Positions 1 to 6,537 of a stretch of DNA of 10,618 bases are shown in pieces. Under the pieces are notes generated by a model. That model had not been told where the DNA came from. It searched no databases and saw only the letters and a list, made by a program, of their open reading frames with translations. The stretch covers positions 1-10,618 of the forward strand of contig DGDL01000057.1 of the NCBI GenBank assembly GCA_002385415.1, read 5' to 3'. How positions within the stretch are numbered: position 1 is the first letter of the stretch; each line of letters starts with the position of its first letter. This DNA comes from Clostridiales bacterium UBA3953 (GTDB lineage Bacteria > Bacillota > Clostridia > Oscillospirales > CAG-272). The position numbers and the translations under genes are program-made.

Positions 1-495
1 GTCAAGCTGTGCCTCGGGCAGCGGGAACACGCCCATGCTTTCTATCGGGTTTTGCGTTGCCACTACCATAAACGGGCGGGCAAGGTTATATGTCACGCCG
101 TCGATTGTCGCCTGGTTTTCTTCCATACACTCGAGCAGACCCGACTGCGTTTTGGGCGTCGCGCGGTTAATCTCGTCCGCGAGCACTATGTTGGCGAAAA
201 CCGGCCCGGGCACAAACTCGAACTCGGACGTTTTCATATTAAAATAGTTGATGCCCGTAATGTCGGACGGCAAAAGGTCGGGCGTAAATTGGATTCGCTT
301 TGCCTCGCAGTCGATAGATGCCGCAAGCGATTTTACGAGCATTGTTTTGCCTGTTCCCGGCACATCCTCAATGAGCATGTGTCCGCGGCAGAAAAGGGCA
401 ATGAGCATGAGGTCGATTACCTCGCCTTTACCGACGATAACTTTGCTTATGTTCTCTTTAATCCGTGTGTATATGGAGTATACGGGGTTTGACAT
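1..495 (-). CDS. MoxR-family AAA+ ATPase, N-terminal part (runs off left edge)
   Basis: The minus strand reads 165 codons from ATG at 495-493 with no stop before the window edge, so the C-terminal half is missing. MoxR ATPases are chaperone-like AAA+ proteins, often encoded beside DUF58 and von Willebrand factor A (VWA) or transglutaminase-like genes. Visible motifs are Walker A (EDVPGTGKT, residues 43-51), Walker B (NIVLADEINR, about 102-111), the family-typical RATPKTQSGLLECMEE stretch (111-126) and sensor 1 (ATQNP, 146-150). The usual residues after the sensor (often Y-E-G) are S-M-G here. The start is supported by AAAGGA at 511-506, ten bases upstream, and by a consensus promoter at 624-596. 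It is transcribed away from the rimM operon. Family assignment is secure; the client is unknown because the downstream partner genes lie outside the window. Confidence 0.95.
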   Translation of the reverse strand, partial: MSNPVYSIYTRIKENISKVIVGKGEVIDLMLIALFCRGHMLIEDVPGTGKTMLVKSLAASIDCEAKRIQFTPDLLPSDITGINYFNMKTSEFEFVPGPVFANIVLADEINRATPKTQSGLLECMEENQATIDGVTYNLARPFMVVATQNPIESMGVFPLPEAQLD

Positions 496-541
496 TTGTC
501 CTGTTTCCTTTCGACCTGTGAAGTTATCGCTTTGTTGTGTG

Positions 542-588
542 GATTGAATATTTTTTCGCAGTAAAAATCGCGTGTTTTTTATTCAATC
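542..588 (-). repeat. Perfect 9-bp inverted repeat at the start of the moxR-like transcript
   Basis: GATTGAATA (542-550) and TATTCAATC (580-588) are perfect reverse complements, 29 bases apart. The repeat begins at about +1 or +2 of the transcript predicted from the promoter at 624-596. It could be a 5' stem-loop that protects the mRNA, or a regulator-binding dyad. The long spacing fits an RNA hairpin better than a compact operator. The bases between the arms contain A- and T-runs that could also pair with each other. Confidence 0.45.
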
Positions 589-595
589 TACAGGC

Positions 596-624
596 ATTAT
601 ACATTAAATAACGATATTTGTAAA
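596..624 (-). promoter_or_regulatory. SigA-type promoter of the moxR-like gene
   Basis: Read on the minus strand, TTTACA (624-619) and a perfect TATAAT (601-596) are separated by exactly 17 bases. The expected transcription start is near 589, giving an untranslated leader of about 94 bases before the ATG at 495. It is the best match to a housekeeping promoter in the divergent region. It has not been tested. Confidence 0.7.
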
Positions 625-650
625 TAGAATAAGAACTTAAGCAAATAATA

Positions 651-679
651 TTTACATACGCTTAATAGTTTTGGATAAT
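651..679 (+). promoter_or_regulatory. Candidate SigA-type promoter for the rimM operon
   Basis: TTTACA (651-656) and GATAAT (674-679) are separated by 17 bases, with a predicted start near 686. This would give a leader of about 82 bases before rimM. That leader contains an imperfect hairpin, arms 705-712 and 736-745 with a two-base bulge, just upstream of GGTGG at 750-754. Its -35 element is back to back with that of the moxR-like promoter, 26 bases apart. Confidence 0.5.
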
Positions 680-751
680 AATTTAGAATGCCCAATATAT
701 TTAGGCGAATAGAAATGTTTACAAGCAATTAATAACTATTTTCGCTTATGG

Positions 752-760
752 TGGTAGAAT
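752..760 (+). promoter_or_regulatory. Extended -10 element directly in front of rimM
   Basis: TGGTAGAAT matches an extended -10 (TGn followed by a -10 hexamer with one mismatch). No good -35 lies upstream. Its last base is only seven bases before the rimM ATG at 768, so transcription would start at about 767-768 and produce a leaderless message. It may be chance in AT-rich DNA, or a second promoter alongside the one at 651-679. Confidence 0.35.
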
Positions 761-767
761 ATAGGTT

Positions 768-1277
768 ATGAAAAAATACTTGCAAGCTGGGAAAATTATA
801 AACACCCACGGGGTGGCCGGCAAAGTAAAAATCGAGCACTGGTGCGATTCGGCCGAGGTGCTCGCCGGGCTTGAAACTCTGTATTTCAAGCATGGAGATG
901 AATATATCCCGCGCACAGTGACCTCAGCCTCGGTTTTTAAAGGCCGGTTTGTGCTTGCCAAACTCGAGGGCATAGACACGCTCGATGAGGCGGTTAAACT
1001 CAAAGAAACTGTCGTATATGCCGACCGGGACAACATACCGCTCGAGGAGGGCGCGCATTTTATAGATGATCTTATCGGGCTTGGAGTTTTCGACTTCGAC
1101 ACCGGCGAACGGCTCGGCACGCTCGTAGGCGTGCTGGACGGAGTCGCATCTCAACTTTACGAGGTCGATACCGGGCGCGGCATTTCGCTTGTGCCGGTGG
1201 TTAAAGAGTTTGTCAAACGTGTCGACCTCGGCTCGGGCATTTTTATAAGGCCGATTGAGGGGCTGCTCGAGCCGTGA
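768..1277 (+). CDS. rimM: Ribosome maturation factor RimM
   Basis: A 169-residue protein of normal family length. RimM binds ribosomal protein S19 in the immature 30S subunit and assists assembly of the 30S head. The N-terminal RimM beta-barrel spans about residues 4-88 and opens with the typical AGKIINTHGVAGKVKIE. The C-terminal PRC-barrel spans about 93-168 and opens with FIDDLIGLGVFD. The start at ATG 768 is forced from upstream by an in-frame TAG at 762-764. No proper Shine-Dalgarno is present: GGTGG at 750-754 is 13 bases away, so initiation may be leaderless or weak. It is the first gene of the plus-strand operon and its stop overlaps the start of trmD. rpsP and the KH-domain gene, which usually precede it, are not upstream here. 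Confidence 0.97.
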   Translation: MKKYLQAGKIINTHGVAGKVKIEHWCDSAEVLAGLETLYFKHGDEYIPRTVTSASVFKGRFVLAKLEGIDTLDEAVKLKETVVYADRDNIPLEEGAHFIDDLIGLGVFDFDTGERLGTLVGVLDGVASQLYEVDTGRGISLVPVVKEFVKRVDLGSGIFIRPIEGLLEP

Positions 1278-1960
1278 TGCGTTTTGAAATAATGACACTG
1301 TTCCCCGAGCTGGTCGATTATGTACTGTCGGTTTCAATAATCGGCCGTGCGCGCGCCTCTGGTGCGATTTCTGTGACGACGCACAACATCCGCGACTACA
1401 GCGAGGACAAGCATCGCCGCGTCGACGACACGCCTTATGGCGGCGGAATGGGCATGCTGATGGCCGCGCCTCCGATTGCGGCCTGTCACGACGCAATAAT
1501 GGATCGGTTGCCAAAAGACGCGTCGGTGCGCACGATATACATGTCGCCGCAGGGCAGCCTATTAAACCAAAAAACCGCGCGCAGGCTTGCTAAATATGAT
1601 GCACTTATCATTCTCTGCGGCCATTATGAAGGCATAGACGAGCGCGTCATTGAGGAGTTTGTCGACGAGGAAATCTCCATCGGCGATTATGTCGTAACCG
1701 GCGGAGAGCTGCCGGCCTGCATACTCGTCGATGCCGTCGCGCGCAATGTGCCGGGCGTGCTTTCGTCCGAGGAGTGCTTTGAGCTTGAGTCCCATTCGGC
1801 TGGCCTGCTCGAGTATGCGCAGTATACCCGCCCGCCGGTGTTCAGAGGGCGCGCGGTACCCTACGTACTGCTGAGCGGCGACCACGCCGCAATTGAGCGC
1901 TTCCGCCGCGAAAGCGCAGTCCGGCGGACGAAAAGAAAGCGTCCCGACCTGATATTATGA
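1277..1960 (+). CDS. trmD: tRNA (guanine37-N1)-methyltransferase TrmD
   Basis: A 227-residue SPOUT methyltransferase that makes m1G37 in tRNAs with G36, using S-adenosylmethionine, and so prevents +1 frameshifting. Trefoil-knot and ligand motifs are clear: PYGGGMGMLM (53-62), SPQG (90-93), GHYEGIDER (115-123), SIGDYVVTGGELPA (134-147) and R156 in VARNVPGV. The residue aligned with the E. coli catalytic Asp169 is Glu171 (ELESHS). The C-terminus ends soon after RRTKRKRPDL, so it is shorter than the E. coli enzyme. I chose ATG 1277, overlapping the rimM stop as TGATG, because homologues begin with M-R-F or similar. A GTG at 1274 adds one residue and is better spaced (11 bases) from GAGGGG at 1257-1262. 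The stop overlaps the murJ start as ATGA. Confidence 0.97.
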   Translation: MRFEIMTLFPELVDYVLSVSIIGRARASGAISVTTHNIRDYSEDKHRRVDDTPYGGGMGMLMAAPPIAACHDAIMDRLPKDASVRTIYMSPQGSLLNQKTARRLAKYDALIILCGHYEGIDERVIEEFVDEEISIGDYVVTGGELPACILVDAVARNVPGVLSSEECFELESHSAGLLEYAQYTRPPVFRGRAVPYVLLSGDHAAIERFRRESAVRRTKRKRPDLIL

Positions 1961-3549
1961 CACAAACAAACGATAGCGCCGCGCGGCGCAGCGCGCTGAC
2001 CGTTGCGGCCATGATGGCGGCAACGGTTGTATCAAAGCTGCTCGGCATGCTGCGCAGCGTTTTCATGGCAAACGCATACGGTACCTCCGAGTCGGCGAGC
2101 GCGTTTATCGCCGCGTACCGTATACCAAACAGCTTTTTTGATATTCTCTTCTCTGCCGCGATTGTCGGCTGCTTTGTGCCCGTCTACAATTCCTTTGGCG
2201 ATGAGCGTGCGCTTGAGCGCAGCGACTTTGCAAAGGTATTTTTTAACTTTATTCTGCTTTTCACCGGCGTGCTGTCCGCGCTCGGCATTATATTCGCACG
2301 GCAGATTATAGCTATATTCACACCGGGGCTTCCGCCTTCGGCCGCCGAGCTTGCGACCATGCTGCTGCGAATCAGCTTTCCGTCGATAATTTTCATCGGC
2401 GCGGCTTATACGCTCGTTGGCGTCATGCAGTCAAAGGGGAGATTTCTGCTCCCCGCAGCGATAAGCTCGGTATCAAACCTGCTTGTAATCCTTTATTTCA
2501 TATTTATAAACGATAGGCTTGGCGACCGCGGTATCTATGGGCTGACGCTGGCATATCTGGTCGCGTGGTGCGCACAGTTTTTGACGCTGGCGGCTCCGCT
2601 TGCCGCCTCCGGCTCCAGATACCGCCCGACACTCGACTTTAAAAACACCGCGTTCAGGCGGTCGCTTAAAATGATGCCGTCGGTTATGGCCGGCTCGTGG
2701 CTGCTTCCGGCGGGAAGTCTGGTGGCAACCTTTTTTGCCTCATTTACCGGCTCGGAAGGCGACGTCTCGGCATTCGACTACTCCTGGAACGTCTACAATA
2801 TAATCGCCGGCACACTGGTCTACAGTCTTTGCCAGTACTTTTTCCCCAAACTGTCAAGGCGCTCGGCTGAAGGCGACACCGAGGGGTTCGGCTCGTCCGT
2901 ATCGCTCGGTCTGCTTACGCTTTGGGCGCTGACGCTGCCGTTTATCTTCGGCGCGTTTATTCTTTCACGCGAGGGCGTCGCTGCGCTGCTGATGCGCGGC
3001 GCGTTTGGTTCCTCCGACGCCGACACCGTTTCGAGCGCGCTCCGCATGCTGCTTTTTGCGGTGCCCGCGTTTGCCGTAAACGAGATGCTTTCGCGCGTTT
3101 TTTACTCGCGCTCGGAGCCCGCCATATCCATGTACGCAGCTGTCGCAGGAATAGCGGGTAATGTCGTTTGTTGCGCCGTTTCGGTGAGCCTGCTCGGATT
3201 CGGGCTGGATGCCGTGGCGCTTTCAAACGCCGTCGGTCAGTATGTGTCGGCGGCCGTGCTTGCAGTATTCGCCGCAAAAAAGATACCCGGGCTTTTCGGC
3301 CGCGGATTTTTCACCGAGCTTGCCAAGGGGGGGCTGTGCGCTCTTTTATCGGCGGCGGTCATGGCGGCGGTTTATGTCATTTTGCCCGGCTCGCCATACG
3401 GGCGAGGGCTTTTTGCAAACATCGCGGTATGCGCGGCAGTGTTTTTGCCCGCTGCGATTTTATACCTTTTCATGCTAAAGCTCACCGGTTTCGGCCCTCT
3501 GCGCTCTGTGCGCAGCAAACCGTCCGGTGAAAACGGGAGCAATCACTGA
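1957..3549 (+). CDS. murJ: MurJ/MviN-family lipid II flippase
   Basis: A 530-residue polytopic membrane protein of the MVF family in the MOP flippase superfamily, with the usual 13-14 hydrophobic segments. MurJ moves the peptidoglycan precursor lipid II across the cytoplasmic membrane. Family signatures include SKLLGMLRSVFMANAYG (26-42), AAYRIPN (52-58) and REGVAALLMRGAF followed by VNEMLSRVFYS (338-384). It starts inside the trmD stop (ATGA), so translation is probably coupled; no strong Shine-Dalgarno is seen. Several charged positions important in E. coli MurJ appear changed by my alignment: Arg18 to Lys27, Asp39 to Ser48, the Arg52 region to uncharged or acidic residues, and Arg270 to Trp/Asn near 277-278. 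Arg24 is kept as Arg33. It is therefore a divergent MurJ, or an MVF flippase for another lipid-linked sugar made with the next gene. Confidence 0.9.
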   Translation: MTQTNDSAARRSALTVAAMMAATVVSKLLGMLRSVFMANAYGTSESASAFIAAYRIPNSFFDILFSAAIVGCFVPVYNSFGDERALERSDFAKVFFNFILLFTGVLSALGIIFARQIIAIFTPGLPPSAAELATMLLRISFPSIIFIGAAYTLVGVMQSKGRFLLPAAISSVSNLLVILYFIFINDRLGDRGIYGLTLAYLVAWCAQFLTLAAPLAASGSRYRPTLDFKNTAFRRSLKMMPSVMAGSWLLPAGSLVATFFASFTGSEGDVSAFDYSWNVYNIIAGTLVYSLCQYFFPKLSRRSAEGDTEGFGSSVSLGLLTLWALTLPFIFGAFILSREGVAALLMRGAFGSSDADTVSSALRMLLFAVPAFAVNEMLSRVFYSRSEPAISMYAAVAGIAGNVVCCAVSVSLLGFGLDAVALSNAVGQYVSAAVLAVFAAKKIPGLFGRGFFTELAKGGLCALLSAAVMAAVYVILPGSPYGRGLFANIAVCAAVFLPAAILYLFMLKLTGFGPLRSVRSKPSGENGSNH

Positions 3550-5438
3550 TGCAAACAAAAGGACTGCGCGGGGCGCTGCGTGGCAGCGTGATACTCTCCG
3601 CGCTTGACAGGTTTTCCCAATCTGTTTACAGCGCTGCAAAGCGCAGCTTAATAGGCGGATTTTTAACCGGCTACCAAGCCGATCTGCCAAAACGCAGCCT
3701 TCTCGCGCTTTTTGGCGAAAAGCTCGGGCTTCAGCGCAAAATCTCGATTCCGCTGAAGCGCGCCATCGGTGGCGCGTGCGAGCGCAGCATTATAATACAT
3801 GCCGTTAAAAGGCTTGTAAGGCTGTGCCTGAACATAGCCATGCAGGTATACGGCATCGGGCTTTTTTCAGCCGGAATGTATAGCTGCATTGTATATCTAG
3901 TAACACGATTTGCACTTGGCAACGCCGATGCAGACATTATAAATCTGCTGATTGGTGCCGCATTTGCCATTGTGTCGGTGCCGCTGATGTTTTCGGCGCA
4001 GTCACTCGGCGAGGCGGTGACGCAGAGCCGGCTCGGTTCGTTTATATTTATGACGCTGCTGGGTTTCAGGCGCGAGACTATATATGACGGCTCGCCGGCT
4101 GTGGGCAAAAATACGGTGGCTTTTGTCGCCGGTATGGTGGTGGGTCTGTCGACCTATTTTGTGTCACCGCTGACAATGCTGGTAGGCGCTGCCGGGCTGA
4201 CGGGGGCCTACATGCTGCTTTCGATGCCCGAAATCGGCGTGCTGCTGCTTTTTGGCGCGCTGCCGTTTTTGCCTACCATGTATATTGCGGGGCTGACCGT
4301 CGTCACCGCGGCATGCTATTTCCTCAAGTATATACGCGGCAAGCGTGTGCTTGTCATTGAACTGCTCGATGTCGCCGTGGCGATATTTATGCTCATAACT
4401 CTGTGCAGCGGCATATTTTCCATAAACCGCGCGCTCAGCCTCAAACCCGCTTTGCTTTATATATGCTTTATTTTCGGTTATTTTCTGGTCGTTGGCCTTA
4501 TCCGAACACCCGAGTGGGCCGGGCGCTGCATCGCCGTGCTAATGCTTTCGGCGTTTGCTGTCGCCGCGATAGGCATTTTTGAAAACTTTTTCGGGCAGCT
4601 TTCGCTGAACTGGATTGATGCCGAGATGTTCGAGGATATCGAAGGCCGCGTCGTATCCACCTTTGCAAACCCCAATGTGCTTGCCGAGTATCTGATTATG
4701 ACGCTTCCCATCTCGCTCACTGCTCTGCTGGCTGCTAAAAAGCCCCTGGCGCGGCTGGCCGCGCTGGTCGCGACGGTTGCTATATCTCTTTGCCTTGTCT
4801 ACACATGGTCGCGCGGGGCATGGCTCGGTATTATAGTCGCTTTGCTTATATATTTTCTTATATACAGCCGCAAAACGCTTACCCTGCTCTGCTTTGGGGC
4901 GTTTGCCCTGCCTTTTCTGCCGCTTGTGCTGCCCTCGACGGTTGTAACCCGCTTTACAAGCATCGGCAACCTTGCCGACACCTCGACCGCCTACCGCGTG
5001 CATATCTGGATGGGCTCGCTCAACATGGCGCGCGACGTGCTGCTATCCGGCCTCGGCTCGGGTATGGGCGTGTTTGCCGCCGTATACCCTCAGTATGCGC
5101 TCGGCGGAATCGAGGCTGCGCCCCACAGCCATAATCTTTACTTGCAAATAGTTATAGAGCTGGGCATTTTCGGGCTGCTTGCATTTATTATAGCAATGAT
5201 AAGCTTTGCGCGCCAGACGCTTTCCAGCCACAGCGGTGCCCTCGACCGCGACAGGACTTGGTTCCTTTACAGCGTCGCCGGACTTTGCGGCGTGCTTGCC
5301 TTCCTTTTGCAAGGCATGACGGATTACGTTTGGTATAACTATCGAATATACGCGATGTTCTGGCTTTTAGTAGGGCTCACCAGCGCCGTCGCGCGACAGG
5401 TGGCGGCTGAAAAGAACAGCTCGCCCTGCACTCTTTAA
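3549..5438 (+). CDS. O-antigen ligase/polymerase (Wzy_C) family membrane protein
   Basis: A 629-residue protein with about a dozen membrane segments. Wzy/WaaL-type enzymes join lipid-linked glycans outside the membrane, either polymerising repeat units or transferring chains to an acceptor. The Wzy_C core lies in the C-terminal half: FANPNVLAEYL (372-382), YTWSRGAWLG (418-427), AYRVHIW (481-487), GLGSGMGVF (501-509) and HSHNLYLQ (526-533). The first 90 residues or so are basic, not strongly hydrophobic and presumably cytoplasmic, an extension ahead of the first membrane segment (about 92-119). Start ATG 3549 overlaps the murJ stop (TGATG) and is preceded by GGGAG at 3535-3539, nine bases upstream. 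Position after an MVF flippase suggests both act on the same lipid-linked substrate. Polymerase versus ligase activity cannot be told from sequence. Confidence 0.88.
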   Translation: MQTKGLRGALRGSVILSALDRFSQSVYSAAKRSLIGGFLTGYQADLPKRSLLALFGEKLGLQRKISIPLKRAIGGACERSIIIHAVKRLVRLCLNIAMQVYGIGLFSAGMYSCIVYLVTRFALGNADADIINLLIGAAFAIVSVPLMFSAQSLGEAVTQSRLGSFIFMTLLGFRRETIYDGSPAVGKNTVAFVAGMVVGLSTYFVSPLTMLVGAAGLTGAYMLLSMPEIGVLLLFGALPFLPTMYIAGLTVVTAACYFLKYIRGKRVLVIELLDVAVAIFMLITLCSGIFSINRALSLKPALLYICFIFGYFLVVGLIRTPEWAGRCIAVLMLSAFAVAAIGIFENFFGQLSLNWIDAEMFEDIEGRVVSTFANPNVLAEYLIMTLPISLTALLAAKKPLARLAALVATVAISLCLVYTWSRGAWLGIIVALLIYFLIYSRKTLTLLCFGAFALPFLPLVLPSTVVTRFTSIGNLADTSTAYRVHIWMGSLNMARDVLLSGLGSGMGVFAAVYPQYALGGIEAAPHSHNLYLQIVIELGIFGLLAFIIAMISFARQTLSSHSGALDRDRTWFLYSVAGLCGVLAFLLQGMTDYVWYNYRIYAMFWLLVGLTSAVARQVAAEKNSSPCTL

Positions 5439-5492
5439 TGCTTTTTAGCCTGTTTATAAGATAATCAAAGTTAATCTGAAAGGATAAGCCGT

Positions 5493-5996
5493 ATGAACAA
5501 GAAAGCCGCGCCGCGCAAATCGCTGCGCTTCAATATTATCGACGCGCTCTTTCTAATTGTCATACTTGCCGCAACCGGCGTGCTTGTATATATACTCTTT
5601 TTCCACAGCGCCGAGACCGCGGATACAAAAAACTATACCGACGTCGAGTATAAAATCGAGCTTCGCATGGTACGCGAGGAGCTCAAAGGCAAAATTAACA
5701 TCGGCGACAAGGTAATAGATGCCTCAAAGCTGTATACTATCGGCGAGGTAACCGATGTCAAGTACACAAACTATGTCTATACCGGCGTTAACAGAGAGCA
5801 GGGCACGCTTGTTTACAGCGACTATCCCGGCCATATAAACATAACGGTCACAATATCGGCATCCGCCGACATCAGTTCAGGCAATTATATGATAAACGGC
5901 GTGTATAAACTGAGCGTCGGCACCTATGTAAGTATCAGAGTACCCAATTTTACGGGGTCGGGCTATTGCATTTCCATCAAGGAGGTAGCCGCGTGA
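5493..5996 (+). CDS. DUF4330 domain protein, membrane-anchored (first of a tandem pair)
   Basis: A 167-residue protein with a short basic N-terminus, one membrane segment (about residues 14-36) and a beta-rich domain expected outside the cytoplasm. The opening RFNIIDALFLIVILA and the IGDKVIDASKLYTIGEVTDV stretch (70-89) fit the DUF4330 family, whose function is unknown. A second glycine-containing motif (INGVYKLSVGTYVSIRV, 134-150) may be a related half. AAAGGA at 5479-5484 is eight bases from the ATG. It lies 54 bases after the Wzy-like gene in a short AT-rich gap with no terminator, so it should be co-transcribed with it. Its stop overlaps the start of the second copy. Placement beside flippase and ligase genes suggests a role in envelope glycan assembly or export, but no catalytic motif is visible. 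Confidence 0.8.
   Translation: MNKKAAPRKSLRFNIIDALFLIVILAATGVLVYILFFHSAETADTKNYTDVEYKIELRMVREELKGKINIGDKVIDASKLYTIGEVTDVKYTNYVYTGVNREQGTLVYSDYPGHINITVTISASADISSGNYMINGVYKLSVGTYVSIRVPNFTGSGYCISIKEVAA
5979..5986 (+). promoter_or_regulatory. Shine-Dalgarno deciding the start of the second DUF4330 gene
   Basis: AAGGAGGT is a complete anti-16S match, the strongest in the window. It supports ATG 5996 (9 bases downstream of the last T) or GTG 5993. It rules out the TTG at 5966, which lies upstream of the site and would add ten residues without homology. Confidence 0.85.
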
Positions 5997-6490
5997 TGAA
6001 TACCGCCAACGCAGCAAACACCAGAAAACGATTCAATGTAGTCGATTTTTTCATCATAGCCACAATAGCTGCCTGTGCCATCGGTGCGGTCGTGAGATTC
6101 AACCTTATCGACAAGCTTAGCATCGGCGCGGCGAAAGATACGGTAGAGATTTCGTTTTATATCCATAACATATCGGATTATTCGGCCCAGGCGCTCACAG
6201 TGGGCGACAATGTTTACAGCAGCGGCACATATCTCGGCAAACTCGGCACCGTTGATATAAGCAAAGCCGAATACTATTTTGAAAATTCAGAGGGCATCCT
6301 CGAGCTGACTTATGACGAACGGCGATACGATGTCCGCGGCACAATCATCGGCTCCGGCACTATGACCGAGGACGGTTTTATGCTCAACAACAACACCTAT
6401 ATAGCTGCGGGAAAAGAGCTGCTCGTAAATACCAAAAACATTACAGTCAACATCCTTATCACAAACTTGAACGTAACACCCGGCGAGTAA
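5996..6490 (+). CDS. DUF4330 domain protein, membrane-anchored (second of a tandem pair)
   Basis: A 164-residue paralogue of the preceding protein with the same plan: a polar, basic N-terminus, RFNVVDFFII leading into one membrane segment (about 13-35), then an extracytoplasmic beta-rich domain. The shared motif is TVGDNVYSSGTYLGKLGTVDI (68-88), aligned with the IGDKV...IGEV stretch of the first copy. A later NNNTYIAAGKELLVNT (131-146) aligns with that copy's INGVYKLSVGTYVSI. The two are clearly diverged rather than recently duplicated. ATG 5996 overlaps the upstream stop (TGATG), so translation is probably coupled. It is the last gene of the operon. No GC-rich terminator follows, only an AT hairpin, so read-through towards the HPr gene is possible. 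Function is unknown. Confidence 0.78.
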   Translation: MNTANAANTRKRFNVVDFFIIATIAACAIGAVVRFNLIDKLSIGAAKDTVEISFYIHNISDYSAQALTVGDNVYSSGTYLGKLGTVDISKAEYYFENSEGILELTYDERRYDVRGTIIGSGTMTEDGFMLNNNTYIAAGKELLVNTKNITVNILITNLNVTPGE

Positions 6491-6500
6491 ATTTCGCGCA

Positions 6501-6524
6501 AATTTTAAATTTTATTTAAAAATT
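6501..6524 (+). repeat. AT-only imperfect inverted repeat upstream of the HPr promoter
   Basis: AATTTTAAAT (6501-6510) pairs with ATTTAAAAATT (6514-6524) apart from one extra A, around a TTT loop. No GC pairs and no following T-run argue against a terminator. Its position, ending 13 bases before the -35 at 6538, suggests that it acts mainly as an UP-element-like A/T tract. Confidence 0.35.
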
Positions 6525-6537
6525 ATCTACAACCCTC

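Noticed and set aside
52..492. Plus-strand open frames of up to 146 codons over 35-547
   Set aside because: They lie antisense to a clear MoxR AAA+ sequence with Walker A, Walker B and sensor motifs on the minus strand, and show no family resemblance.
924..1514. Minus-strand open frame of 196 codons over rimM and trmD
   Set aside because: It is a shadow of GC-rich codons in two confidently identified genes; it has Arg- and Cys-rich composition without domain motifs.
6501..6524. AT hairpin after the DUF4330 pair as an operon terminator
   Set aside because: It has no GC pairs and no T-tract after it; an A/T-rich promoter-upstream role fits better.
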